Program-made: the position numbers and the translations under genes | NCBI GenBank assembly: GCA_946811695.1 | Contig: OX328131.1 | Location: 13,067,141-13,131,140 of the forward strand | Length of the DNA stretch: 64,000 nt | Origin: Gonocerus acuteangulatus | Lineage: Eukaryota; Arthropoda; Insecta; Hemiptera; Coreidae | Direction: 5' to 3' | In this document: in pieces, positions 22,111 to 32,332 of the stretch | Position numbering within the stretch: position 1 is the first letter of the stretch | How the letters are laid out: each line of letters begins with the position of its first letter | Notes under the pieces: generated by a model | What the model was told of the DNA's origin: nothing | Databases searched by the model: none | What the model saw: the letters and a program-made list of their open reading frames with translations, nothing else

Positions 22111-24496
22111 ATTTGACTACTATAAGCAATAGCAAACAATAGGGAATATGCCAAAGAACTCGGATTAGGAGCCTCGACAGTTTCAAGACATTTGAAGGAA
22201 ATCGGCAAATCCAAAACTGACATTTCATACGGTACAGCCTGATATATTTCTAACAATGAATTGTTTTTCTTATTTTAATTAATCTGTTTTATTGTCAAAT
22301 ACATTATCCAACCATAAGAAATGAAAAAATAGGAATAAAAACAGACCAAAAGAATCGTATGAAATAAACGAAATCAATTACTTCAAAGTTTAAGCACTTA
22401 TTTCATCCGATTGACATCGCTTATTCAAAACTTTCCTCAAAACCTTTTTTGTAGACCATTTAGTAAGCTTTCGAATGGTAACCTTTCGCTTCCCAAGATT
22501 TTCAATCGTTTTCAAGATATTAATGGAAGTATACGAAGTTCCCAAAATTTGCATTATTTCTAGCAACAGAAAATTGGTCTCATTTTTCCTATCCTGTTTT
22601 ACATACAAATACATTTTCCCAACATAAGAAATTACAAAAATAAAAAGCAATAAAAAACCTAGGGAAAGAGACAAAAATTACAAAAAGAACGACAAAAACC
22701 CGTTCATAAGAAAAAAACAGACGTATTTGAAGATTTAAGCACTTATTTCTCCGATTGACATAACCTAATCAAAAATAGTTTTAGAATCTTTTTTGTAGAA
22801 ACTTTAGTAAGCTTTCAAATAGTTTCTATCTACTTACCACGATTTCCCAACCGTGTTCGAGATATTAATGAAAGTATACAAAGTTCCCAAAACTTTTCAT
22901 GTCTGTTAATAAAATATTTTATTCTAACCCTTCCTTAACTCCAAACGTAACAAAACTTTCAACATATTAGTTTTAATGAAAGAAGAACATGCAGATAATG
23001 TTTCAACTGAATCCCGTGATTCTAAGTACCCAAACCAAAAACGGTATTCAAAAACTATTTTTCCAATTTTCTCGAAAACGGTTAAAGCTATCGCCTTGAA
23101 AATGGTTTCATTCGTTTTCCTAGCCCAAGAGGCATATAAAAAGAGTCCTTACAAGCTTATGAACTCAAAAACGTAAGAGTTACGATTTTTTTTGCGCGAA
23201 TTTCGCCCCAAACGCCATCTTCCAGTGGGCGGATTTTGCTGGTTAACGAACTTGACCTTTCAAATTGGACGACAGATTTTTGTACCAAATTTCATCAAAA
23301 TCGGACCATTCGTCTTCTATTTAGAGAGCGAACAGACAAATATATATATATATAAATAAATATATACATATATATATATATATATATACAAATTTGAACC
23401 ACCGTTATTTTCGGTTTCTAGGGGTTCTGAAACGGAAAATTTTCTAGTCGGCACTTCCGGATTGTTTCATTGTATCAACCTTATAAGCGGGGTTCCTCCC
23501 TATGGGGGAGGGAGGAACCGCGCTAAAACTTCATGCCCATGAAAATGACTTTTTTTTTCAAAACAATAGACTTTTATTTTTAATTTTTTGATAAACTATT
23601 TATTACTTATGTACGTAATCATAAATTCATGAAATGTTTGTTTTTCTTTAAATGAAATGTATATTTTTTTTTTAATTAAAAAGTGTGAAAATATGAAGTT
23701 CGATTTTTTAGCCCCTTATTTTAAAAAACTTTTGTAATTCGAATTTTGGATAATTCGAACTTTTTTATATGGTCCGTAGGGGTTCGAATTATCCAAGTTC
23801 TACTGTATTACAAAACGAAAGAAAAAGCGCTGGTGGGTGAGGGAGTGAATCCAAAAAAGGAGGCATTTGGAGACAACAAATTTATAGATTTGGAGCTGCG
23901 ATATGATTACCCAAACTCCAATTTTATGATTGAATTTGGCGTTGACTCCATTTGGTACATTAATTTTCATCGTTTCGCAAATCCTTTTCACGGCAGCCAA
24001 CCGCAAGTCCCGGGCTTTATATTCTTTGCAAGATGGATCGTATAAAATCTTCTCATTTGCATATAATTCTATAACTTTTTTATCATCTTGGAGTTTAATT
24101 ACGCGAAACGGCGATTTCTAAACTTTATTTAAAAAACAAAAACAAACACTTATTGCATTGAGATACCAGATGCGACAGGTGAGCTTCGTGACCAAGCTTG
24201 AAAATCAAACAAGTTTAATACCGTTCGTGGGGGTTCCTGAATTTGCCTGACACCCGATGACGTCCGAGGCAGACTCAAGCCACCTCGTTCACACGAGGCA
24301 ATTCCACAAATTCCATGCTCACGCTTTCGTTTTATTGCCCCGTGTAAACGGGGCTTTAGGGAATGCAGAAAACAAAATCACACTTTAAAAACATCTCAAC
24401 AAAGATAAACATCTAACGTGACATTAACGAATTGTTGAAAGACACAAAACTGTTCATTAATTTCCTTGTCGAGCAATTTTCTCGACCGACAAATTT

Positions 24497-26716
24497 TTGA
24501 CATTTTCTAATCTGACAGCTGATCAAATATCAACTTGTATATTAGACAATATAATCATCCCAAATAATATTGACTTCAATTTATTCAAGAGCCAAATTGC
24601 AACGATAAGACGGGTATTTGTAGTGACTGATGGAGTATTTTCTAGTCTGACAGCTGATCAAATATCAACTTGTATATTAGACAATATAATCTTCCCAAAT
24701 AATATTGACTTCAATTTATTCAAGAGCCAAATTGCAACGATAAGACGGGTATTTGTAGTGACTGATGGAGTATTTTCTAGTCTGACAGCTGATCAAATAT
24801 CAACTTGTATATTAGACAATATAATCATCCCAAATAATATTGACTTCAATTTATTCAAGAGCCAAATTGCAACGATAAGACGGGTATTTGTAGTGACTGA
24901 TGGAGTATTTTCTAGTCCGACAGCTGATCAAATATCAACTTGTATATTAGACAATATAATCATCCCAAATAATATTGACTTCAATTTATTCAAGAGCCAA
25001 ATTGCAACGATAAGACGGGTATTTGTAGTGACTGATGGAGTATTTTCTAGTCTGACAGCTGATCAAATATCAACTTGTATATTAGACAATATAATCATCC
25101 CAAATAATATTGACTTCAATTTATTCAAGAGCCAAATTGCAACTATAAGACGGGTATTTGTAGTGACTGATGGAGTATTTTCTAGTCTGACAGCTGATCA
25201 AATATCAACTTGTATATTAGACAATATAATCATCCCAAATAATATTGACTTCAATTTATTCAAGAGCCAAATTGCAACTATAAGACGGGTATTTGTAGTG
25301 ACTGATGGAGTATTTTCTAGTCTGACAGCTGATCAAATATCAACTTGTATATTAGACAATATAATCATCCCAAACAATATTGACTTCAATTTATTCAAGA
25401 GCCAAATTGCAACGATAAGACGGGTATTTGTAGTGACTGATGGAGTATTTTCTAGTCTGACAGCTGATCAAATATCAACTTGTATATTAGACAATATAAT
25501 CATCCCAAATAATATTGACTTCAATTTATTCAAGAGCCAAATTGCAACTATAAGACGGGTATTTGTAGTGACTGATGGAGTATTTTCTAGTCCGACAGCT
25601 GATCAAATATCAACTTGTATATTAGACAATATAATCATCCCAAATAATATTGACTTCAATTTATTCAAGAGCCAAATTGCAACGATAAGACGGGTATTTG
25701 TAGTGACTGATGGAGTATTTTCTAGGCTGACAGCTGATCAAATATCAACTTGTATATTAGACAATATAATCATCCCAAATAATATTGACTTCAATTTATT
25801 CAAGAGCCAAATTGCAACTATAAGACGGGTATTTGTAGTGACTGATGGAGTATTTTCTAGTCTGACAGCTGATCAAATATCAACTTGTATATTAGACAAT
25901 ATAATCATCCCAAACAATATTGACTTCAATTTATTCAAGAGCCAAATTGCAACGATAAGACGGGTATTTGTAGTGACTGATGGAGTATTTTCTAGTCTGA
26001 CAGCTGATCAAATATCAACTTGTATATTAGACAATATAATCATCCCAAACAATATTGACTTCAATTTATTCAAGAGCCAAATTGCAACGATAAGACGGGT
26101 ATTTGTAGTGACTGATGGAGTATTTTCTAGTCTGACAGCTGATCAAATATCAACTTGTATATTAGACAATATAATCATCCCAAATAATATTGACTTCAAT
26201 TTATTCAAGAGCCAAATTGCAACGATAAGACGGGTATTTGTAGTGACTGATGGAGTATTTTCTAGTCTGACAGCTGATCAAATATCAACTTGTATATTAG
26301 ACAATATAATCATCCCAAACAATATTGACTTCAATTTATTCAAGAGCCAAATTACAACTATAAGACGGGTATTTGTAGTGACTGATGGAGTATTTTCTAG
26401 TCTGACAGCTGATAAAATATCAACTTGTATATTAGACAATATAATCATCCCAAATAATATTGACTTCAATTTATTCAAGAGCCAAATTGCAACTATAAGA
26501 CGGGTATTTGTAGTGACTGATGGAGTATTTTCTAGTCTGACAGCTGATCAAATATCAACTTGTATATTAGACAATATAATCATCCCAAATAATATTGACT
26601 TCAATTTATTCAAGGGCCAAATTGCAACGATAAGACGGGTATTTGTAGTGACTGATGGAGTATTTATCAGAGCGGGGATAGAGAGTAGGGTACACAAATT
26701 GCTGTTTGTATGCTGA
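24497..26716 (+). CDS. Hypothetical 45-residue-repeat ORF (739 codons, no ATG); coding status doubtful
   Basis: The frame through the 135-bp array is open for 739 codons. It gives 16 repeats of a 45-residue unit containing TADQISTCILDNIIIPNNID and ATIRRVFVVTDGVF. It ends in a unique 16-residue tail (RAGIESRVHKLLFVC) and TGA. The only start is a TTG at 24497, and no ATG occurs anywhere in frame. No signal peptide, known domain or splice context is evident. It could be an internal exon of a repeat protein, but a non-coding satellite whose unit happens to be a multiple of three is more likely. I do not recognise the peptide. Confidence 0.25.
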   Translation: MTFSNLTADQISTCILDNIIIPNNIDFNLFKSQIATIRRVFVVTDGVFSSLTADQISTCILDNIIFPNNIDFNLFKSQIATIRRVFVVTDGVFSSLTADQISTCILDNIIIPNNIDFNLFKSQIATIRRVFVVTDGVFSSPTADQISTCILDNIIIPNNIDFNLFKSQIATIRRVFVVTDGVFSSLTADQISTCILDNIIIPNNIDFNLFKSQIATIRRVFVVTDGVFSSLTADQISTCILDNIIIPNNIDFNLFKSQIATIRRVFVVTDGVFSSLTADQISTCILDNIIIPNNIDFNLFKSQIATIRRVFVVTDGVFSSLTADQISTCILDNIIIPNNIDFNLFKSQIATIRRVFVVTDGVFSSPTADQISTCILDNIIIPNNIDFNLFKSQIATIRRVFVVTDGVFSRLTADQISTCILDNIIIPNNIDFNLFKSQIATIRRVFVVTDGVFSSLTADQISTCILDNIIIPNNIDFNLFKSQIATIRRVFVVTDGVFSSLTADQISTCILDNIIIPNNIDFNLFKSQIATIRRVFVVTDGVFSSLTADQISTCILDNIIIPNNIDFNLFKSQIATIRRVFVVTDGVFSSLTADQISTCILDNIIIPNNIDFNLFKSQITTIRRVFVVTDGVFSSLTADKISTCILDNIIIPNNIDFNLFKSQIATIRRVFVVTDGVFSSLTADQISTCILDNIIIPNNIDFNLFKGQIATIRRVFVVTDGVFIRAGIESRVHKLLFVC
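24506..26665 (+). repeat. 135-bp satellite, 16 copies, divisible by three
   Basis: The period is exactly 135 bp with no indels across 16 copies. Copies differ at about eight sites. Two recurrent differences (ACG/ACT, AAT/AAC) are silent in the open frame; six others change an amino acid (e.g. CTG/CCG, ATC/TTC, CAA/AAA, AGC/GGC, GCA/ACA, AGT/AGG). That ratio is what neutral drift gives, so it is no sign of protein constraint. The copies are very similar, so the expansion is recent. Confidence 0.95.
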
Positions 26717-27821
26717 AGGGGATTAGTTTAGTAGTGGCAGTGCACAAACCACTGCCTGATTGTGTGGACACAGCTCTCTCGACCAGTCAACAGCCGTCTC
26801 GTTCTCTACCATATTGTACTTAGCTCATGCGAGCAGTGTGTTATCCATGTAGGACAGTTTTTAGTTAGTTTGGGTTATAATATATGAATAAGCACATTGT
26901 TACGTTCAGCACCAAATTGCTAATGAAATATGAAGGAAAATGCTTATCGGAAATGGTGCCGAACATAAAGGTGCCTATTATTGAGGCTAAATAATTGAAA
27001 ATATAAAGTGAGCAAAATAATTGAAAATATTGAGTGAGAAAAGAAAATGACTTATTTATTTTCGAAGAACAAAAGAAAAAAAAATCTCCTTGTGGAGCAG
27101 ATGCTGGTTAGTATTTTAGCGTAAATTAAAAAAAATATAAACTTATGTGCAAAATAAAAAGAATAGGGAAAATAACAATTATTATTCGAAATAGTGGCAG
27201 CTGACGGTTTATTTAAAATGGCTGTAATCTGGCTTATCTGGTGGTGATGGTGTGTTCCGCTGTAGCCGCTGACGCCAAGTTGAAGAGGGATCTTGACGGG
27301 GCGCCGCTGACGGCAAGCTGAAGATGAAGCTTGACGGGCCGTAAATAAGGTGCACCTTCAAAGGCTGGATGCAGCAATAGTAGCGTGAAGATGGCCCTAA
27401 AGGCCTCAAGGCTGTACTGCTTCATAAGGGAGTCAAGGCTGTACTGCCTTAGGGCGGGCAGCTCGCAAATCGGCGATGATCTGTTTAAGGGACCGTAAGG
27501 TGCTGCCCTCATTCGAATATTGCGACGGGAGGTGGCGGACTCTGCAGGCTTGGAGGTAAATCAGCCGTCCTATCGCGAAGATACTGTTGATACCTAGAGG
27601 ATTAAGGATCGACTGATAACCGCCTCAGGTTCTAACTCTCAGCTGCCACGCTATTCTCGTATAGCTAGACGCTACAATACTTTCATTTTTAAACAATTAA
27701 ATAATAAAAATAAATAATTGATAATTTCTTCACATGGTCTCTAACACACATTTAGTGAGAAAACAAGTTTAATCTGAACAAAAATTAAATAAGAGGGTTA
27801 AATCATAAGCTAAAAGAAATT
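26717..27821. other. No gene confirmed; possible degraded LTR-like sequence
   Basis: 26735-26760 forms a small hairpin (GGCAGTG..CACTGCC). From 26898 (TGTTACGTTCAGCACCAAAT) to 27679 (GACGCTACA) the sequence has TG..CA-like limits and a GC-richer middle with repeated words (GCCGCTGACG, CAAGGCTGTACTGC). This would suit a solo LTR, but the flanks do not show a matching 4-5 bp duplication. GTTCAGCACC (26904) and GGTGCCGAAC (26962) are imperfect inverted copies. Confidence 0.3.
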
Positions 27822-27980
27822 AAAAGTCCGCCAAGCAGGAGTTGCATATCTAAGAACTTTCCTGGGGATCTGGATAGTGTAGACCGCATTCCTGAATAAG
27901 TTGCTTAAAATATTCTACATAAATAAAATAAAAACACGACTAGTTCTGCTCTTTTACAGGAGGGAGGAACCACGCTAAAA
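27822..27980 (+). mobile_element. Chimeric mini Helentron-like element (A-type 5' end, B-type 3' end)
   Basis: Begins with a family-A-like tip (AAAAGTCCGCCAAGCAGGAG, then CTAAGAACTTTCC and the A-type GTGTAGACCGCATTCCTGAA). It ends with a family-B-like GGGAGGAACCACGCTAAAA at 27962-27980. It is only 159 bp long. The 5' subterminal motif therefore no longer pairs with the 3' end. Simple deletion within either family does not explain this; recombination or template switching does. Confidence 0.6.
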
Positions 27981-27988
27981 CGACAATA

Positions 27989-28167
27989 ATTACCCAAGTG
28001 GGGTCTCCCGTGGACAAGTGGCTAGTGCCTTAGATTCATAAGCGGGAGATGATGTGTTCGAATCCCACCGCCGCGGCGGCAGGAATTTTCTCATCCCACG
28101 GCTCGTTCGGAAAATTCCTCGCTGCACTGGTCGGCGCTAATGGCATAAAAAAAAATTACTCAAGTGG
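27989..28167. repeat. Target site duplications flanking a SINE
   Basis: ATTACCCAAGTGG at 27989-28001 and ATTACTCAAGTGG at 28155-28167 (12 of 13 identical) bracket the SINE body. Confidence 0.8.
28002..28154 (+). mobile_element. tRNA-derived SINE with A-tail
   Basis: The head carries a pol III A box (TGGACAAGTGG, 28010-28020) and B box (GTTCGAATCCC, 28057-28067). A short body has CGCCGCGGCGGCAGGAATTT and ends at a run of A (28147-28155). A 13-bp target duplication flanks it. The middle of the head reads TTCATAA, as in a CAT anticodon loop, but the surrounding stem does not pair, so it is not a functional tRNA gene. Confidence 0.85.
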
Positions 28168-28248
28168 TTGAATTGCCTTATAGAAAATAATCTTTAATAA
28201 GTGCAACTTCAGTTGCTCGATTCGTTCGGAAAGTCCTAAAAAGATATT

Positions 28249-29030
28249 ATTTTTTTTTTTATATTTTTTTATTTATTTATGAGCGACCGTAACTAAGGCG
28301 ACTCGCTCAGAACAAAATATTACATATATACATCTAATCTGATTTTACACATTTTTATCCAAATATACAAATGGAAATTTATATACACATCAGTGAGTAA
28401 TTCATTATACATATAATTATAAGAGAATACAATATTACAATATACCTGAATATATGAAAAATCAATATTGCAGTAATGCATAAAGTTTATACAAATAATC
28501 AATTATGTTTACAGTATTTAAGGTAACAAGTTAAGGGATTTCACATCCACATATTTGTTTATTTCCATTTATTAGGCATGTAGATATATGAACGTTTTAT
28601 TCACGTTAGCTTTTATTTTTGATGGTTCTGTTATAATTTGTTTAGTAAATTGGTCTTGCTGAGGTAGTTCAATATCTCATCTATATATTTGCTTCCATCG
28701 CCGAGTAATTCAGTCCTATTGTAAGGTAAGTCATAGTTTTGTCACTGTAAGCAGTCAGTCAGTATGTGCTTTACAGTCAGTGGGGTGTTACATTGTGTAC
28801 ATGTCGGTCTTTCCTGTCTTGTCATGAGATGAGAGTGCGTCAGTCGGGAATGGCCAATTCTTAAGCGGCATAATATCACTTCGTCTCTTCTATTATCCCT
28901 TTTGCATGAATGCCATTCGCCTACCGTCTGTTTTATTTCTCGAAGTTTGTTATCTGCCGTCATGTGCCAAGATTTCTGCCACTTTTCTGTAATAAACCTT
29001 CTTACTTCGATTTGCAAATCTTAGTATGTA
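28249..29030 (-). mobile_element. 5'-truncated LINE, minus strand
   Basis: An exact 11-bp target duplication, AAAAAGATATT, lies at 28238-28248 and 29031-29041. On the minus strand the element begins within the ORF2 C-terminus (29017), has a 3' UTR, and ends in an A/T-rich tail (28249-28275). It was truncated during reverse transcription, the usual LINE outcome. Confidence 0.85.
28742..29017 (-). pseudogene. LINE ORF2 C-terminal fragment (post-RNase H region)
   Basis: 91 codons with KLREIKQTVGEWHSCKRDNR, DEVILCRLRIGHSRLTHSHL and a knuckle-like CTQCNTPLTVKHILTDC. This is the conserved C-terminal region found after RNase H in I/Jockey-type LINEs (family knowledge). There is no start codon because the element is 5'-truncated. 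The lineage differs from the LINE at 1482-7036. Confidence 0.85.
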
Positions 29031-29210
29031 AAAAAGATATTGGAACTAGTTAAAAAAGAGTAAAAGTCTGACTCGCAGGAACTGCATCATCTTAGCGCGG
29101 TTCCGTTCTTATCTCTAGACTCATTTAAAATGATTAAAATAGAAGCTGTTATTATTTGGGTCCACATTTCTAGAAAGCATGAAGATTAGATAGTTAGCCG
29201 TCGAGGTTAT

Positions 29211-29378
29211 AAGTAAAGATGGAATTAACCTCAATAAATAAAGCTGGAGAAACCTCAATACGATTTTTGTTAAAAAATCTATATTTAAGACGTTTCGGCT
29301 ACTCATTGGTAGCCTTCGTCAGCAATGAAAGTGCCGGGAGGCAGAGGAGGACCAAAGTTGACAGTTCCATCTTTACTT
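29211..29378 (-). mobile_element. Penelope-like fragment with hammerhead-like core
   Basis: Bounded by a perfect 14-bp inverted repeat, AAGTAAAGATGGAA (29211-29224) and TTCCATCTTTACTT (29365-29378). On the minus strand, 29322-29289 reads CTGACGA-A, GGCTAC, CAATGA, GTAGCC, GAAAC, GTC. This is the hammerhead core (CUGANGA, helix II, GAAA) with a 6-bp helix II and one extra A before it. Penelope-like elements are known to carry hammerhead motifs in their pseudo-LTRs. No RT is left. Confidence 0.5.
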
Positions 29379-29748
29379 TCAAGAAAGGTCTTATTTACGA
29401 TCTTACCTGGATGGGTCCTCGCCCTAGGAAGGACCCCGCTAGGCAGTTGAAAAGCTATACTTGGAAATCCATATCTCTAAGATTAAATTGTTTTTCTTAT
29501 TTTTCTTAACCTGATTTATTATTAAATACATTATCCAACTATAAGCAATTAAAAAATAACAAGGAATAAAAACAGACAAAAAGAACAGTTCAAATAAGCG
29601 AACAAATTACTTTAATGTTTTAAGCACTTATTTCTCCGATTGACATCATCTAATCAAAACGTTTATCACAACCTTTTTTGTAGAGCATTTAGTAGGCTTT
29701 CTAATGGTATCCTTCGGTTTACCAAGATTCTCAACTTTTTTCGAGATA

Positions 29749-31029
29749 CGTGGGGTGATCAAAAAGTTCCAGGACTGATTTTTTATTAATTTATTTAAAA
29801 AATCTACAGGCTATTGGACGTCGTCCCCTTCAAAGTACTCTCCTTGGGAAGCTATACATTTTTCCCAACGATGTTTCCACTGCGTGAAGGACTTTGAGAA
29901 ATCATCTTGTGAAATGGTGTTTAGCTGCTCCAGCGATTTTTCTTGAATGTCATCTACGGACTCAAATCTCTTTCCCTTCATGGGTCTCTTGAGTTTTGGA
30001 AACAAGAAAAAGTCTGCAGGGGCATGATCAGGTGAATATGGAGGCTGGGGAATGATCGTCATTCCATTTTTGGTGCAGTAGTCGCGAATGAGCAGTGCGG
30101 AATGAACAGGCGCATTGTCATGATGCAGGAACCACTCACCGCTCCGCCACAACTCTGGTCTCTTCCTCCTTATTGCCTCGCGCAAATTTCTCAGGGTTTG
30201 AAGATAACGAAAGCGGTTAATGGTCTCACCTCGTGGAAGAAATTCATGGTAAACAACACCCTTCCAGTCGAAAAAAACAGTAAGCATGACCTTGACGTTT
30301 GATTTGACCTGACGTGCTTTTTTGGGGGTTGGGCGTCGTAGCCATAAACCCACGTTTCATCTCCAGTAATGACTTGTTTTAACAAGTTTTCATTGTCATT
30401 TGCCATTTCAATAAGTTCCTGACAAACTTGAACTCTGTGTTGTTTCTGCTCCTCAGTCTACAGTCTCGGAACAAACTTTGCGGCCACCCTTCTAATCTGC
30501 AAATTTTCTGTTAAAATTTGTTGACACGAACCAAATGAAATGTTCAATTCTTCAGCCATCTCACGAATGGTTAGTCGACGATTAGAACGCACGAGACTGT
30601 TCAATCTTGCAACATGATCGTCATCAGTCGAAGTTGATGGGCGCCCTGAACGAGAATCATCTTCACACGATGTCCGGCCTTCCTTGAACCTTTTGTACCA
30701 CTCATGACACCTTGACCGACTCAGACATTCATCACCGAAAGCCACTTGCAACATTTGAAAAGATTCAGTAAACGTTTTACCCAACTTCACACAAAACTTT
30801 ACGCAAACGCGATGCTCTTCCTTTTCATTCATTTCAAGAAATCGCCGAACACAAAAAACTTTTTTTACGAACACAGCAGTAACTTTACAATGAAGAAGGT
30901 TATCAACAATCTGAATAAACAGCTGAGTTCAGGAAGAGTCACGATAAACAATGCTGCCAACCGCACTGCTCTATGACTCTCCATTGCCGCGCAATCTAAA
31001 CAGTCCTGGAACTTTTTGATCACCCCACG
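29749..31029 (-). mobile_element. Full-length mariner transposon (1,281 bp)
   Basis: Perfect inverted ends of about 28 bp start CGTGGGGTGATCAAAAAGTT and are flanked by TA on both sides (29747-29748, 31030-31031). The length is normal for mariner. The flanks rejoin to the family-B phrase GAGATATTAA seen at 22860, which gives the empty site. Near-perfect TIRs imply recent insertion, but the transposase is broken. Confidence 0.95.
29811..30832 (-). pseudogene. Mariner D34D transposase, one nonsense codon and one frameshift
   Basis: The ATG at 30832 starts MNEKEEHRVCVKFCVKLGK. The N-terminus has the paired HTH region (SRCHEWYKRFKEGR, GRPSTSTDDDHV, LTIREMAEELNIS). A TAG at about 30455-30457 follows FVPRL, after which the same frame continues (TEEQKQHRVQVC). 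The catalytic segment has GDETWVYGYD, HHDNAPVHSALL and YSPDHAPADFFLF; 34 residues separate the second and third Asp, which defines mariner. A one-base shift lies in the C5/A6 run near 30317-30327, after QPP. It cannot make full-length transposase. Confidence 0.93.
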
Positions 31030-31622
31030 TATTAAGGAAAGTATACAAAGTTACCAAAACTTTTTATGTCTGTTAATAAAATATTTTATTCTAACCCTTC
31101 CTTAACTCCAAACGTAACACAAATTTTAACATATTAGTTTTAATGAAAGTAGAACATGCAGAAAATGTTTCAACTGAATCCCATGATTCTAAGTACCCAA
31201 ACCAAAAACGGTATTCAAAAACTATTTTTCCAATTTTCTCGAAAACGGTTAAAGTTATCGCCTTGAAAATGGTTTCATTCATTTTCCTAGCCCAAGAAGC
31301 CTATAAAACGATTGCTTATAAGCTTATGAACTCAAAAACGTAAGCGTTACGATTTTTTTGTTTTTGCTGGTTAACGAACTTGACCTTTCAAATTGGACGA
31401 CGGATTTTTGTACCAAATTTCATCAAAATCGGACCATTCGTCTTCTACCTAGAGAGCGAACAGACAAATATATATATATATATAAATTTGAACCACCATC
31501 ATTTTCGGTCTCTAGGGGTTCTGAAACGCAAAATTTTCTAGTCGGCAGTTCTGGATTGCGTCATGAGATCAACCTTATAAGCGGGGTTCCTCCCTATGGG
31601 GGAGGGAGGAACCGCGCTAAAA

Positions 31623-32332
31623 GTATGTAAAGCAGAAATGGCCGAGACTGAGGGGGTGGTAATGTTTAGAACTGTTTTACTGGTCTGCATTATGATAATC
31701 CCATTTGCTGAAACTGCTAGTTTGAACATTGGAGAACATGTTGTCATATCTTTAGTTCGCTAGTGTTCTACTTGTGCATATTAATACTATCATATGTGTA
31801 TTAGCTAAGCCGGTTAGTTCCTAGGGCAATAGGCTGTTATCTCTACGAGCTCCCTGATCCCGGGACCGCCTGCGCCACGTATCATACATGCTGATATACA
31901 ACAGGAAATATTTAGACAGTAATTAGTAGAATAATTTCTACCATGGAACCTCAAGAAAAGGAGAAACAAAAAATGCACCTCAACACGATTGGGCCATTTC
32001 AAAAATATGTTAATAACATTTGTAAAAAAATGTTAAAAGGTTAAACTCAATTTGAAACACATAAGTAATCAGTCCCGTAACAGATCACCAGAGGGGCGGA
32101 TACCGTAGAGGTATCTCATTTTACGGCTCCGGTTTACTGACTTTTACCTCTGCATGTACCCATTGAGGCTGGGTAGCCCTGGTGATGGTTTTTGGCACCA
32201 TGTTTTACTCGAAGATAATATTGCTAATTTTCTAAAAAATTAACAAATTGGGAAATGAAAGAAATAGAATGAAAAGAAAAACTAAGGGAAATATCTGCAT
32301 ATTAAAGAAATAGAGAGCATGTGGTGAATAAA
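31623..32332. other. No gene; contains a SINE-core fragment
   Basis: No supported ORF. 32068-32215 (ATCAGTCCCGTAACAG, GAGGGGCGGATACC, AGGTATCTCATTT) matches the 3' domain of the SINE at 55582-55955 without its tRNA head. Confidence 0.45.

Larger units (their letters stand above)
20154..23527 (+). mobile_element. Helentron-like element, family B, long copy nested in the pogo-like element
   Basis: 5' tip AAAGTCCGACTCGCAGGAAC then CATCTTAGCGCGGTTCC (20154-20195, with one change). 3' end is the hairpin GGTTCCTCCC-loop-GGGAGGAACC then GCGCTAAAA (23490-23527). It is longer than the copy at 29062-31622 because a phrase-rich module (AAGCACTTATTTCTCC... near 21845, 22386, 22732) is repeated and other elements are inserted (20455-20705, about 22028-22110). 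(TA)n lies at 23340-23390. Comparing with the pogo copy at 37618 gives the empty site. Confidence 0.8.
19481..23805 (+). mobile_element. Pogo/Tigger-like element interrupted by a family-B insertion
   Basis: TIRs are CAGTGGAACATGGATAATTC at 19481 and its inverted partner GAATTATCCAAGTTCTACTG ending at 23805, with TA on each outer side (19479-19480, 23806-23807). TA targets and CAGTGGAAC ends fit the pogo branch of Tc1/mariner. At 20050-20140 a degraded reading frame (TLSEKIAAIKEVEKGIKKKS) resembles the N-terminal CENP-B/pogo DNA-binding helix region. The rest of the transposase is missing. It is a sister of the uninterrupted copy at 37618-38482. Confidence 0.8.
19308..24361. mobile_element. 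Outer TIR element (MITE-like) split by nested insertions
   Basis: Inverted ends are CCCTAAAGC..GTTTTCACGGGGCAATAA at 19308-19338 and TTATTGCCCCGTGTAAACGG then GGCTTTAGGG at 24332-24361. The right end itself contains the palindrome CCCCGTGTAAACGGGG. Between the ends lies a complete pogo-like element (19481-23805). Removing it leaves a small element of about 0.7 kb. The superfamily is not assigned. Confidence 0.5.
29062..31622 (+). mobile_element. Helentron-like element, family B, carrying mariner and Penelope-like insertions
   Basis: 5' tip AAAAGTCTGACTCGCAGGAAC then CATCTTAGCGCGGTTCCG; 3' hairpin GGTTCCTCCC..GGGAGGAACC with GCGCTAAAA ending at 31622. Body phrases match the 20154-23527 copy, for example GGCAGTTGAAAAGCTA near 29440 and TTAATGAAAGTAGAACATGC near 31140. 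Removing the mariner (1.28 kb) leaves about 1.3 kb. A short (TA)n lies at 31468-31484. Confidence 0.82.

Noticed and set aside
26278..26478. Minus-strand frame across the 135-bp repeats
   Set aside because: Open only because one unit has CAA changed to AAA, which removes a TGA present in every other unit.
24506..26665. CRISPR-like array
   Set aside because: Direct repeats without variable spacers, in eukaryotic DNA; plain tandem repeats.
26898..27679. Solo LTR
   Set aside because: TG..CA-like ends and length are suggestive, but the flanking bases do not form a 4-5 bp duplication and no second copy is in the window.
28002..28075. Functional tRNA gene
   Set aside because: A and B boxes are present but the acceptor and anticodon stems do not pair, and target duplications plus an A-tail show that it is a SINE.
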